Origin: Ancylobacter defluvii | GTDB taxonomy: Bacteria > Pseudomonadota > Alphaproteobacteria > Rhizobiales > Xanthobacteraceae | Length of the DNA: 64,000 bases | Reading direction: 5' to 3' | NCBI RefSeq assembly: GCF_018390605.1 | Contig: NZ_JAHBGD010000027.1 | Location: forward strand, 156,190 to 220,189 | Shown here: piece after piece, positions 43,810-52,064 of the stretch | Layout: every line of letters begins with the position of its first letter | How positions within the stretch are numbered: position 1 is the stretch's first letter | Program-made: the position numbers and the translations under genes | Notes under the pieces: model-generated | The model's database searches: none | Seen by the model: the letters and a program-made list of their open reading frames with translations, nothing else | Told to the model about the DNA's origin: nothing

Positions 43810-45023
43810 TGCCGAGCCCGCGGAAGCGGATGCGACAGGGCGATCATGATCCCACGCAGTTCGGCCAGCCCTTTCAGGCGTCCGATCGAAGGATAACCCG
43901 GCTGGCCGCCCCGGTTGAGATCGTCGAGGATGTTCTGGCCATGGTCGGGGCGGAACGGAATGTTCCAGTCGGCGCGCCCGGCCGTCTTGCGCCGACCTTC
44001 CTCGGCAAGGATAGCGGCGATCATCGCCACCATGTCGGTATTGCCTTCCAGATGTGCCGCCTCATGGAAAGAGCCGCCTAGATGGCGTGCCTCCAGCGCC
44101 ACATTGCGCAAATGGAGGAAGTGCACCCTGCTGCCGAGGCGATCCATCATATCCGGCAGATTGTTGTCCGCGCGCGCGCCCAGCGAGCCAGTGCACAGCG
44201 TGATGCCATTGGCCGGAATATCCACGGCTTCCATCACCGCGCGGTAATCGGCCTCCGTCGACATGATGCGCGGCAGTCCGAGCAGCGGGAACGGTGGGTC
44301 GTCGGGATGGCAGCACAGCCGCATGCCGATCTCTTCGGCGAGCGGGCTGACCTCCGCGAGAAAGTCGACCAGATGCTGGCGAAGGGTGCTCGGCGAGATG
44401 TTGTCATAGCGTGCCAGGTGGGCCTTCACATCCTCCATCGACATCGCCTCGGCCGAACCGGGAAGACCAAAGACAACGTTGCCGGCAAGCTCGCACCTGC
44501 GGGTGTCCGACATGCTGGAAAAGCGTTCCCGGGCGGTCTCGACGAGCTCGGGCTCATAGCCCTCCATCGCACCGGCCCGCTCCAGGATGAACAAGTCGAA
44601 AGCGGCGAAATCAATGGCGTCGAAACGCATGCAGGTGGCGCCGCTCGGCAGGCGGTAGGCGAGGTCCGTGCGTGTCCAGTCGAGGATCGGCATGAAATTA
44701 TAGCAGATCACCTCGATGCCGGCCGCGCGCAGGTGGCGCATCGAGGTCTTCCAGTTGGCGATATGGTCGCGCCATTCGCCGCTTTGCCGCTTGATGTCCT
44801 CGGAAACCGGAAGGCTCTCGACCACATCCCATGTGAGGGTGGAGGGCGCGCCATCCGTCATGGTGGCGATCTCGGTCTGACGCCGGGCAATCTCTTCCGG
44901 CGTCCACACCGCCCCGGTCGGCACATGATGAAGGGCCGACACCACGCCTTCCACATCCGCCTGCCGGATGTCGTCGATGGAGCAGAGGTCCTTGGGGCCG
45001 AACCAGCGCCAGGTTTGTCTCAT
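43806..45023 (-). CDS. uxuA: Mannonate dehydratase
   Basis: 405 residues, the family length. It opens MRQTWRWFGPKDLCSIDDIRQADVEGVVSALHHVP, a UxuA signature, and has CYNFMPILDWTRTDL, MRLCCHPDDPPFPLLGLPRI, LCTGSLGARADN, VHFLHLRNV and a C-terminal IPFRPDHGQNIL, which hold the Cys/His metal ligands. It dehydrates D-mannonate to 2-keto-3-deoxygluconate, which then enters the Entner-Doudoroff route (kinase and aldolase not in this window). Fourteen of the last coding bases are near the uxuB start. Confidence 0.95.
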   Translation of the reverse strand: MRQTWRWFGPKDLCSIDDIRQADVEGVVSALHHVPTGAVWTPEEIARRQTEIATMTDGAPSTLTWDVVESLPVSEDIKRQSGEWRDHIANWKTSMRHLRAAGIEVICYNFMPILDWTRTDLAYRLPSGATCMRFDAIDFAAFDLFILERAGAMEGYEPELVETARERFSSMSDTRRCELAGNVVFGLPGSAEAMSMEDVKAHLARYDNISPSTLRQHLVDFLAEVSPLAEEIGMRLCCHPDDPPFPLLGLPRIMSTEADYRAVMEAVDIPANGITLCTGSLGARADNNLPDMMDRLGSRVHFLHLRNVALEARHLGGSFHEAAHLEGNTDMVAMIAAILAEEGRRKTAGRADWNIPFRPDHGQNILDDLNRGGQPGYPSIGRLKGLAELRGIMIALSHPLPRARQ

Positions 45024-45058
45024 GAGGTCGTCTTTCGTGTTTCGTGTCGAACGTGCGG

Positions 45059-46129
45059 TCAGCTGGCAGCGAAGGCAAGTTGCACTTTGACCGAGGCCGA
45101 GCGGTCGGAGGCCGCGTGGAAGGCCGCGAGCGCTTCACCGATCGGATAGGTCGAGGTGATGATCGGGCGCGGATCGATGGCGCCGGATCCGATCAATTCA
45201 GCCGCCTCGGCGAACTCGCTGTCGAAGCGCTGCGAGCCGACAAACAGGATTTCCTTGCCCACCATCACGTTGAGCGGCAGGGGCGTCGGGCCGGCGACGC
45301 CGACCTGCACCAGGGTGCCGAGCGGACGCAGCACGCTGACCGCATCGCGGATCGCCGCCGCCGCCGCCGAGCACTCGAACACCAGGTCGACCTTGCCCTT
45401 GCCTTCCTGCCAGCGGGCAAGCCCTTCCGGCTCGCGGGCGGTGTTGACGATGTGGTCCGCACCCATCTTCCGGGCAATGGCGAGCGTCGCATCCTGAATA
45501 TCGGTGACGAGGATCTCGGCCGCGCCACGCTGGCGGGCGACCGCGACGCACAGCACGCCGATCGGCCCGGCACCCGTCACCAGCACGGTCTTGCCCTTCA
45601 GGCTTCCCGAGACCGCCTCGCCGCGATTGGCGGCGTGCAGGCACACCGCGAGCGGCTCGCTGCACGCGGCGGCGCCGGGCGAGACGCCCTCCGGCATCGG
45701 GAAGCACTGGGCGGCGCCGATGACGAGGTGATCGCGGAACATACCCTGTTCATGGGGCAGGTACATGGCCGAGCCCTTGAAGCGCATGTTCATGCAATGG
45801 CGCGGCAGGCCCTTGCGGCAGAACTCGCATTCCCCGCAAGGGTGCGAGGGGTTGACCGCCACGAGTTGGCCGACCTTGAGCCGCTCCACGCCGAAGCCCA
45901 GCGCTTCGATGCGGCCGGCCACCTCATGGCCGAGAATGATCGGCTCGCGCACGCGGATCGTGCCGATGCCGCCCTCGTGCCAGTAATGCAGGTCCGAGCC
46001 GCAGATGCCGCCGGCCAGCACGGCCACGCGCACCTCGCCGGCCTGAAGGTCGGCGACCTGCAGGGTTTCGATCCGTAGGTCGTCCTGCGCATGGAGGCGA
46101 ACCACGCGGCTGGGAATTTCATCGCTCAT
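45059..46129 (-). CDS. Zinc-dependent L-idonate/L-gulonate 5-dehydrogenase-like enzyme
   Basis: 356 residues from the ATG at 46129 after GAGGT; a longer open frame through the dctM region is accidental. A medium-chain dehydrogenase: catalytic zinc site GGICGSDLHYWHEGG and LGHEVAGRIE, structural zinc loop HPCGECEFCRKGLPRHC and the NAD motif VTGAGPIGVLCVAVARQRGA. It is closest to L-idonate 5-dehydrogenase (IdnD) types. Beside UxuA and UxuB the useful reaction would be L-gulonate to D-fructuronate, which then feeds UxuB; this substrate is inferred from context. Confidence 0.87.
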   Translation of the reverse strand: MSDEIPSRVVRLHAQDDLRIETLQVADLQAGEVRVAVLAGGICGSDLHYWHEGGIGTIRVREPIILGHEVAGRIEALGFGVERLKVGQLVAVNPSHPCGECEFCRKGLPRHCMNMRFKGSAMYLPHEQGMFRDHLVIGAAQCFPMPEGVSPGAAACSEPLAVCLHAANRGEAVSGSLKGKTVLVTGAGPIGVLCVAVARQRGAAEILVTDIQDATLAIARKMGADHIVNTAREPEGLARWQEGKGKVDLVFECSAAAAAIRDAVSVLRPLGTLVQVGVAGPTPLPLNVMVGKEILFVGSQRFDSEFAEAAELIGSGAIDPRPIITSTYPIGEALAAFHAASDRSASVKVQLAFAAS

Positions 46130-46137
46130 GACAGACC

Positions 46138-47418
46138 TCACGGCATCAGCAGGTTGGGCAGCCAGGTCGCGAGCGGGGCGAAATAGCTGACCATCAGAAG
46201 GACGATGATGTTGGTGATGATGTAGGGCACGATGGCCTTGATGACCGGGGAGAGCGGCAGCCGCGCGATATTGGCCGCCACGAACAGGCACACGCCAACG
46301 GGCGGCGTCGTCAAGCCGATCATCAGGTTCAGCACGGCGAAACAGGCGAAGTGCAGCGGATCGATGCCGACCGCGGTCGCCAGCGTGAGCAGCGGCACGA
46401 ACAGGATGATCAGCGCCGCGATCGTCTCCATGAACATGCCGACGAACAGCAGCAGGATGTTGATCAGCAGGATGACGACGAACTTGTTGTCGGTGATTGA
46501 CAGCACGGTATCGGCGAGCATCTGCGGGATGCGCTCGGCCACCAGGATCCAGCCGAATACATTGGCCGTGCCGACCAGCACGAGGATTCCCGCCGAACTG
46601 ATGGCGCTGTCGATGATGATCTTCGGAATCCGGCTGACGGGCAGTTCGCGATAGACGAAGAGGCCCACAACGACCGCGTAGAGACAGGCGACGATGGCCG
46701 TCTCGGTCGGGGTGGTGATGCCGAGCAGCAGGCCGCCGACGATCAGAACCGTCATCGCGATGGCCCAGATCGCCCCCGCGAAGGAGGTGAACAGTTCGCG
46801 CAGGCCCTTGAACGGCTCGCGCGGGAAGGCGTGCTTTTTCGCGAGGAAATAGGTGGTGACCATCATGGCGAGCCCCATCAGCACACCGGGCACCGCGCCT
46901 GCCAGGAACAGCTTGCCGACCGAAAGACCGGACAGCGAGCCGACGATGATCATCGGCACGCTCGGCGGGATCATCGGGCCGACGGTCGAGGAGGCCGCCG
47001 TGACCGCCGCCGAGAAGGCAGCGGGGTACCCCGCCTTTTTCATGCCGGGAATCATCATGCCGCCGACCGAGGCGACGTCTGCAACTGCGGTACCCGAAAT
47101 GCCGCCGAACAGCATCGAGGCGGCGATGTTCGCCTGGGCAAGGCCGCCGCGCATCCAGCCGACCAGCGCGTTGGCGAAGCGGATGATGCGTTCGGTAATG
47201 CCGCCGGAATTCATGAGATTGCCGGCCAGGATGAAGCCGGGGATGCAGAGCAGCACGAAGCTGTCCATACCGGCATACATCTTCTGGGGAATCACCACGA
47301 GGGGGATGTCCGCGAAGACGAGATAGGCCATCGAGGAGATGCCGAGTGTGACCGCGACCGGCAGGCCAATGGCAAGCCCGATCACGAAGGTGCAAAGCAG
47401 CAGTGTGAGGCCCATCAT
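46138..47418 (-). CDS. dctM: TRAP transporter large permease DctM
   Basis: 426 residues with about twelve membrane helices. Family stretches include IPGFILAGNLMNSGGITERIIRFANALVGWMRGGLAQANI, FGGISGTAVADVASVGGMMIPGMKKAGY, GPMIPPSVPMIIVG and TTPPVGVCLFVAANIA. It forms the sodium-driven transport channel with DctQ and takes ligand from DctP. It starts within the dctQ stop (4-base overlap), and the dehydrogenase starts 8 bases after it. Confidence 0.94.
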   Translation of the reverse strand: MMGLTLLLCTFVIGLAIGLPVAVTLGISSMAYLVFADIPLVVIPQKMYAGMDSFVLLCIPGFILAGNLMNSGGITERIIRFANALVGWMRGGLAQANIAASMLFGGISGTAVADVASVGGMMIPGMKKAGYPAAFSAAVTAASSTVGPMIPPSVPMIIVGSLSGLSVGKLFLAGAVPGVLMGLAMMVTTYFLAKKHAFPREPFKGLRELFTSFAGAIWAIAMTVLIVGGLLLGITTPTETAIVACLYAVVVGLFVYRELPVSRIPKIIIDSAISSAGILVLVGTANVFGWILVAERIPQMLADTVLSITDNKFVVILLINILLLFVGMFMETIAALIILFVPLLTLATAVGIDPLHFACFAVLNLMIGLTTPPVGVCLFVAANIARLPLSPVIKAIVPYIITNIIVLLMVSYFAPLATWLPNLLMP

Positions 47419-47915
47419 TCGTCCCCTGACATCGGAATTGGGCGACCGTCATGGCGACGGGACAGCATCTCGTAGACGCGCATCAACGCCCACAGCGCGA
47501 GGGTGACGAACAGGACCAGCATGGCGGCGTGGATGAAATCCATGCGCCAACCGAGCGAAGGAGCGGTCTGACGCACGCCGATCGAGGTGTAGTCCCAGGC
47601 CGCGGGGATGAGAACCAGGGCGAAACCGGCGGTGAGCAGCGCGCAGAGGAACCGCAACATCCAGGGCTGACGACCCGGCATGCTCTCGCAGAGAAGGTCG
47701 ACATTGACCAGGTCGCCACTGCGAAGCGCCAGACCGGCACCGAGGGCGCCGATATAGATCAGGCAGAACCGTGTCAGTTCCTCGGTCCACACAGGGGCGG
47801 AGGCAAGGAAGGTTCGGGCAAACACCTGCAGCAGCACCGAGCCCGACAGCACGAGGAATGCCGCCAGGATCAGGAGGCGGCACAGCCCCTCCAGCCCTTT
47901 GAACAAACGTGTCAT
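47415..47915 (-). CDS. dctQ: TRAP transporter small permease DctQ
   Basis: 166 residues from the ATG at 47915, which follows GGAGG; the frame further upstream is unsupported. Four membrane segments and the DctQ pattern VFARTFLASAPVWTEELTRFCLIYIGALGAGLALRSGDLVNVDLL are present. It couples DctM with the binding protein. It is placed between dctP and dctM as usual. Confidence 0.9.
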   Translation of the reverse strand: MTRLFKGLEGLCRLLILAAFLVLSGSVLLQVFARTFLASAPVWTEELTRFCLIYIGALGAGLALRSGDLVNVDLLCESMPGRQPWMLRFLCALLTAGFALVLIPAAWDYTSIGVRQTAPSLGWRMDFIHAAMLVLFVTLALWALMRVYEMLSRRHDGRPIPMSGDE

Positions 47916-47973
47916 GAATGCCTCCGCGCGCGGACCGGCCGGCTCACCGGTGGAGCCGGCCGGAACGGGCGTG

Positions 47974-48948
47974 TCAGTTGCTGTTGAAGATCTGCTCGGC
48001 AAGCGGGCGAATGGAGGCGGGTACCGCCTTGATCACGGCATCGCGAGCCTTGGCGGCAAACGCTTCCTTGTCGACATCGACAAATTTCACGCCGCGACCT
48101 TCCAGATCCTTGACCAGCGCCGCCTCGTCGGCGAGAAACAGCGCGCGCTCATGGACCTGCGTACGCTTGGCGGCTTCCGTGACCGCCGCCTTGTCCTGGT
48201 CCGACAGCTTGTTCCAGGTCCTCTCGGAGATGACGAGGTAGATCCAGGACCGGACATGCTCGGTCTTGTTGATGACCTTCTGCACCTCGTAGAAGCCGCC
48301 CGACTTGAACAGGGCGAGGGGGTTCTCCTGGCCGTTGATCGTCCCGTTCTGCAGCGAGGTAAACACTTCCGAGAACGCCATCGGGGTCGGGTTGGCGCCC
48401 ATGGCCTGCCACGCCGCGACGAAGATCGGCACATTCGGGACACGCAGCTTGAAGCCCTTGAGCTCGTCCGGCGTCTTGATTTCCTTGTTGGCGGAAAGAT
48501 TGCGCGGACCGCGCGCGAAATAGGTGAGCGGGCGCACGCTCGCCTTCTCGATGATCTCGGCCTCGATCTGCTTGCCGATCTCGCCGGAAGCGACCTTGTC
48601 CATGTGCTCCAGCGAGCGATAGCCATAGGGCAGCGCCAGCAGCGCCGCCTTGGGCGCCCAGTTCTGCAGGCTCTCGCCCGTGATCGTCATGTCGGCGGTG
48701 CCGAGTTGCATGCCGTTGATGAGGTCCATCTCCTTGCCGAGCGACTCGTTGGGATAGACCTGTACTTTCACGCGGCCATCGGAGAGGGCCTGAACCTCTT
48801 CGCCGAACTTCAGGGCCGCCTTGTGCCAAATGTTGTCCTCATTGGCGAGGTGGCCAAGCTTGAGGGTGACGTCCGCCATGGCGGCTCCGCCGAGCAGTGC
48901 GAGGGTGGCACAGGCGGCGGCGAGTCGAGTAATTGTCTTCATCTTCAT
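47974..48948 (-). CDS. dctP: TRAP transporter substrate-binding protein DctP
   Basis: 324 residues. A signal peptide (TITRLAAACATLALLGGAAMA) precedes VTLKLGHLANEDNIWHKAALKFGEEVQALSDGRVKVQVYPNESLGKEMDLINGMQLGTADM, a standard DctP opening. The ligand-binding arginine lies in KGFKLRVPNVPIFVAAWQAMGANPTPMAFSEVFTSLQNGTINGQENP. The family binds acid sugars and carboxylates; the linked UxuA/UxuB point to a hexuronate or L-gulonate. The start follows GAGGAAACG. Confidence 0.94.
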   Translation of the reverse strand: MKMKTITRLAAACATLALLGGAAMADVTLKLGHLANEDNIWHKAALKFGEEVQALSDGRVKVQVYPNESLGKEMDLINGMQLGTADMTITGESLQNWAPKAALLALPYGYRSLEHMDKVASGEIGKQIEAEIIEKASVRPLTYFARGPRNLSANKEIKTPDELKGFKLRVPNVPIFVAAWQAMGANPTPMAFSEVFTSLQNGTINGQENPLALFKSGGFYEVQKVINKTEHVRSWIYLVISERTWNKLSDQDKAAVTEAAKRTQVHERALFLADEAALVKDLEGRGVKFVDVDKEAFAAKARDAVIKAVPASIRPLAEQIFNSN

Positions 48949-48988
48949 CGTTTCCTCCTCGTTTTTGATTTCCGGCGGGGGGCCGGGA

Positions 48989-49678
48989 CTAGCGGAAATA
49001 TTCGGGGTGTTCCTGCTCGATGACCGGCAGGTCCTGCTGAATCCCCTTCAGGTGAAAGCGGATTGCCTGTTCGGCGCCGCCTGCGTCGCCCTCTGCAATG
49101 GCGTCGACCAGTTGCGTATGCTGATCGACAAGGCGCGCGACGGAGAAATGCATGCTGGAGAGGAAGCGCACACGGTCCATTTGCGCCTTCATCTCGACGA
49201 TCACCCGCCAGGCGTTTTCCTTGCCGGCCCCGGCTGCAAGCGTGTGATGAAAAGCCTCGTCGGCTTCCATGAAGTCACGAGCCGAGCCGCCGATAATGTC
49301 GCGCTGACGGACGAGGTGGTTGCGCAGATCAGCGATCAGCGTCGGCTCGGGCGCCTGCGCCAGCAGCTTGACAATGTCGGCTTCCACAGCTTCGCGCACG
49401 AACCGAGCGTCCATGACGGCAAGCCGGGAAATTTTCGCGACGAAGGTGCCGCGCTGCGGGCGGATTTCGAGCAGCCCTTCATTGGCGAGCTTGATGAAAG
49501 CTTCCCGTACAGGCTGACGGCTTACGCCGTAATGCTGCGCAATTTCGGTCTCGGAGATGCGAGCGCCGGGGCTGAGGTCGTTGTCGATAATTGCACCGCG
49601 CAGGGTCGCATACAGCTGATCCACGACGCTCACACGCATCGTTTGCAATGATGCGGTGTCTGGTCTGGCAAGTTGCAT
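48989..49678 (-). CDS. GntR-family (FCD) regulator of the uronate operon
   Basis: 229 residues. The GntR winged helix (VVDQLYATLRGAIIDNDLSPGARISETEIAQHYGVSRQPVREAFIKLANEGLLEIRPQRGTFVAKIS) is followed by an FCD ligand domain with the metal-type residues DARFVREAVE, DEAFHHTLA and QHTQLVDAI. It is the first gene of the minus-strand operon and resembles the FCD regulators (UxuR/ExuR-like) used for hexuronates. A partial palindrome sits upstream (49707-49726), suggesting autoregulation. Confidence 0.9.
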   Translation of the reverse strand: MQLARPDTASLQTMRVSVVDQLYATLRGAIIDNDLSPGARISETEIAQHYGVSRQPVREAFIKLANEGLLEIRPQRGTFVAKISRLAVMDARFVREAVEADIVKLLAQAPEPTLIADLRNHLVRQRDIIGGSARDFMEADEAFHHTLAAGAGKENAWRVIVEMKAQMDRVRFLSSMHFSVARLVDQHTQLVDAIAEGDAGGAEQAIRFHLKGIQQDLPVIEQEHPEYFR

Positions 49679-49706
49679 CTCGTTGTTTCCTACCTTCGAA
49701 GACCTT

Positions 49707-49726
49707 CTTGCATACTACCATACAAG
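49707..49726. promoter_or_regulatory. Imperfect palindrome upstream of the uronate GntR gene
   Basis: CTTGCATACTACCATACAAG has arms CTTGyAT/ATrCAAG with most positions pairing. On the minus strand it overlaps a TTGACT box (complement of 49724-49729). This is where a GntR-type repressor would block the operon. Confidence 0.55.
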
Positions 49727-49769
49727 TCAAGAGAGCATGTCGATTCTGTTGTTTCCTGAGGTCAGGCGC

Positions 49770-50027
49770 CCCGAACATCCACCTCGGCTCCACCTTCAGC
49801 TTGGCCACTTCCCTGCACAGCCGGTCAATCTCGAGCTGCTCGGGCTTCATCTGACCCTGCCCGGGAAAGGCATGCTGAGGATCCGTCTTCACCTCGCGAG
49901 CCCATTTACGCAGCACGTTCTCGTGGACATCCAGGTCGCGGGCAGCCTGCGCAACGGCAACGCCCCGATCCTTCACCAATCTTACAGCCTAAAGCTTGAA
50001 CTCGCGGCTGAACCTCCGTCGTTGCAT
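49770..50027 (-). pseudogene. IS3-family OrfA remnant
   Basis: From the ATG at 50027 it reads MQRRRFSREFKL, a TAG, then AVRLVKDRGVAVAQAARDLDVHENVLRKWAREVKTDPQHAFPGQGQMKPEQLEIDRLCREVAKLKVE. This is a recognisable IS3-type OrfA with the family glutamate codon mutated to a stop and its end missing after about residue 80. No OrfB is left. It sits just upstream of the uronate operon and may have brought in or removed promoter sequence. Confidence 0.82.
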
Positions 50028-50153
50028 TCCCGCTCTCCAGTCCCGTTGAACACCTTATCTCGGTGTCCACGGAACCGGCAGCAGGCCAATCCGAACTTCA
50101 CGGGTCGCGCCCCAACGGGCGCAGCAGTGACTAAGACCACGCCCGGGTCAGGC

Positions 50154-50174
50154 CCCCGGCCTCACCGGCCGGGG
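50154..50174. terminator. GC-rich hairpin downstream of the XRE gene
   Basis: CCCCGGCC and GGCCGGGG pair perfectly around TCACC, 17 bases past the stop of the XRE gene. No T-run is seen, so a terminator role is tentative. Confidence 0.4.
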
Positions 50175-50190
50175 TCAGCTGGACGGCCCC

Positions 50191-50409
50191 TCACTTCTCA
50201 TCAGGGGGCAGAACGAGCGCGACATGGCTGACATCCAGAGCGCGGGCAAGCTCATAGAGTGTGATGATCGTCGGATTGCGCCGGCCCCGCTCAAGGCCAC
50301 TCAGATATTGCTGGCTCAGACCCGAGCGCTCGGCAACCTGTTCCTGCGTCAGGTCCTTGGCCTGACGCAGGCGGGCGAAATTTCGTCCGACCAGCTTGCG
50401 CATATCCAT
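50191..50409 (-). CDS. XRE-family small regulator (copy 1)
   Basis: 72 residues from the ATG at 50409. It is nearly all helix-turn-helix (MDMRKLVGRNFARLRQAKDLTQEQVAERSGLSQQYLSGLERGRRNPTIITLYELARALDVSHVALVLP). A paralogue lies at 63429 with the same opening and fold, and both share an identical upstream 25-base segment. No Shine-Dalgarno site is obvious in either. Small proteins of this type act as repressors of adjacent operons. The target may be the flanking GntR/catabolic genes or the gene itself. Confidence 0.88.
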   Translation of the reverse strand: MDMRKLVGRNFARLRQAKDLTQEQVAERSGLSQQYLSGLERGRRNPTIITLYELARALDVSHVALVLPPDEK

Positions 50410-50436
50410 GCGCAAACCGATCGCAATTCTGTCACG

Positions 50437-50461
50437 TCAAGTTTATCAACTATAATATGTA
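50437..50461. promoter_or_regulatory. 25-nt promoter/operator segment (copy 1)
   Basis: Identical to 63732-63756. It contains the imperfect palindrome AGTTTATCAACT (50440-50451) followed by TATAAT; on the minus strand a TATTAT box reads toward the XRE gene. The same segment stands at the same place upstream of both XRE paralogues, which argues for a common operator. Confidence 0.7.
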
Positions 50462-50512
50462 AGCGCAGAGGGCTGGATACGACGTGTCCCGCGTTCGGCC
50501 AGACCGACGGAA

Positions 50513-51199
50513 TCAATCCGCCATGTGTGCGCTGGCGACGCGATGCAGGCCAAAGGCGATGTGGTTGCGCTGGATATAGCCGACCGCCCTGATGTCGCCG
50601 GCTCGTAATGCGCCCGCGATCTCGTTGAGCTCGCTGGCCAGATCGGCGAGCTGCTCCTCGAAGAAGGCTTCGATCACGCTGTACCAGATGCGCGAGGCCT
50701 GGAAGTAATAGCGCTCATGGGTCTCGCGCAAAGCGAGATTGGCGATGAGCCGGTTGGTGGCATGATGGAGCTCATGATTGAGCTGCCAGAACGCTTCCAT
50801 GTCCCGTTGGCCTTTCAGGACCTCCAGTCGGTCCTGAAGCGCCAGGATCGTGGAGAGGGCCCGCGGCACCTCTTCTTCCGCAGGGAACTCGCCCATCATT
50901 TCGCTCAGGCGCAGCCGGAACGCGTAGATATCGCGGAAGGCGTTCGGATCGACGCCCGTCACCATGGTTCCGACGCCATTGCGGGTCTCGGTGAGCCCGT
51001 CATATTCCAGCCGCTGCAGCGCCTGGCGCACCGGCGTGCGACTGACCGTGAACTCTTCGGCGAGTTCGTGCTCGCCGAGCAGCATCCCCGGGGGATAGCG
51101 CAGCAGACAGATCCGGTCGCGCAAGGCCCGGTAGATGTCCGTGACCTGACCGCGCGGTGCCCGCGTCCTTGAGGTCTCGTTCGTCGCGCTCTCGTTCAC
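50513..51199 (-). CDS. GntR-family (FCD) regulator
   Basis: 228 residues. Winged helix: VTDIYRALRDRICLLRYPPGMLLGEHELAEEFTVSRTPVRQALQRLEYDGLTETRNGVGTMVTGVD; the rest is an FCD-type domain. Its ATG follows directly after the stop of the Asp/Glu-racemase-like gene, so the two form a transcription unit. It is similar in layout and wording (RDRICLL.YPPG, GDIRAVG.I.RNHIA) to the GntR protein at 60766, so the two are paralogues. Confidence 0.9.
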   Translation of the reverse strand: MNESATNETSRTRAPRGQVTDIYRALRDRICLLRYPPGMLLGEHELAEEFTVSRTPVRQALQRLEYDGLTETRNGVGTMVTGVDPNAFRDIYAFRLRLSEMMGEFPAEEEVPRALSTILALQDRLEVLKGQRDMEAFWQLNHELHHATNRLIANLALRETHERYYFQASRIWYSVIEAFFEEQLADLASELNEIAGALRAGDIRAVGYIQRNHIAFGLHRVASAHMAD

Positions 51200-51937
51200 T
51201 CAATGCTCCCGAAGCAGAATGCCATAATCATCCCGCTGGTCCGCGATCCCGGCAAGACGCAGGCAGTCCCACATCATCGCCTGATTGCTGGTCACGACCG
51301 GTTTTCCGAGCCTGCGCTCGAGCTCCTCGATCACGTCGAGGGAGCGCAGGGCGCCACAGCTGATGAACAGCGCCTCTGCTTCGGGACGATCGACGCTGAG
51401 GGCAAAATCCAGAATGGCTTCCGGCGTGACCCTCACCATATCGGCGTCCTTCTCGATGCCCAATCCCTGCATGTGAACGATATCGAAGCCGCGCGCCGTC
51501 ATGTAGCTGCGCTCAATGGCATCGACCTCAGAGAGATAGGGGGTGGCGATGGCGATGCGCTGCACCTTCAACGCCTCCAGCGCCCGCATCACCGAGGTGA
51601 TCAGCGAGGTCGCCCGGGCCGTTGGCTTGCCGCGGTTCAGCTCCGCAAGGACCCGTTCCTCGCCGATGACGACGCTGCCCGAGGTGCAGGCATAGCAGAC
51701 GACATCAAGCGGCTCGTCGGGCAGTAGGAGGCTAGCGGCATCGGCAATGCCTGACGCCATGGCCGCCAGCGTGTCGACGCTGACGCGGTTCGCCATGCGC
51801 GCGCGGGTGAAGTGAATGCCTACGCCCTTGGGGCGGAGCGTGAACATGTCGTCTTCGATCGTCTGCTCCATCGCCAACAGCACGAAACCGATCTTTGCCC
51901 GGTGATGGCGACCAGCATCGCTCTTGATCTCACGCAC
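51200..51937 (-). CDS. Asp/Glu racemase superfamily, maleate isomerase/arylmalonate decarboxylase-like
   Basis: 245 residues. The two half-site cysteines of the superfamily are in DVVCYACTSGSVVIG and EALFISCGALRSLDVIEELERRLGKPVVTSNQAMMWD. This layout fits maleate cis-trans isomerase and arylmalonate decarboxylase-like enzymes. Maleate isomerase ends the aerobic nicotinate and maleamate pathways, but no maleamate hydrolase is next to it, unless the amidase at 54887 plays this part. It is divergent from the M24-type gene with shared inverted repeats between. Confidence 0.82.
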   Translation of the reverse strand: MREIKSDAGRHHRAKIGFVLLAMEQTIEDDMFTLRPKGVGIHFTRARMANRVSVDTLAAMASGIADAASLLLPDEPLDVVCYACTSGSVVIGEERVLAELNRGKPTARATSLITSVMRALEALKVQRIAIATPYLSEVDAIERSYMTARGFDIVHMQGLGIEKDADMVRVTPEAILDFALSVDRPEAEALFISCGALRSLDVIEELERRLGKPVVTSNQAMMWDCLRLAGIADQRDDYGILLREH

Positions 51938-51952
51938 GCCCTGCCTCCTTGA

Positions 51953-52055
51953 TGTATGCAGATATGGAAGAACTCCCGGACAGCACAGTCATAATTCCTT
52001 TATTGACAACGTAATTCGCGTCTCTCTATCGTGAGGCACACCATAGCTGCATACA
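51953..52055. promoter_or_regulatory. Divergent control region with inverted 9-mers
   Basis: TGTATGCAG (51953-51961) and its exact complement CTGCATACA (52047-52055) each lie close to one of the two divergent starts (51937 and 52065). They look like half-sites for one regulator, probably one of the adjacent GntR proteins. Confidence 0.55.
52003..52032 (+). promoter_or_regulatory. Sigma-70-like promoter for the M24-type gene
   Basis: TTGACA at 52003-52008 and TATCGT at 52027-52032 with an 18-base spacer. Transcription would start near 52040, at the CTGCATACA site, and reach the ATG at 52065. Confidence 0.6.
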
Positions 52056-52064
52056 GGTTGGCAA

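Noticed and set aside
46130..47452. Single 797-codon open frame on the minus strand from 47452 to 45059
   Set aside because: Only the part from 46129 down is a dehydrogenase; the upstream part is a Pro/Arg/His-rich shadow of dctM, which has a clear protein in another frame and its own overlap with dctQ.
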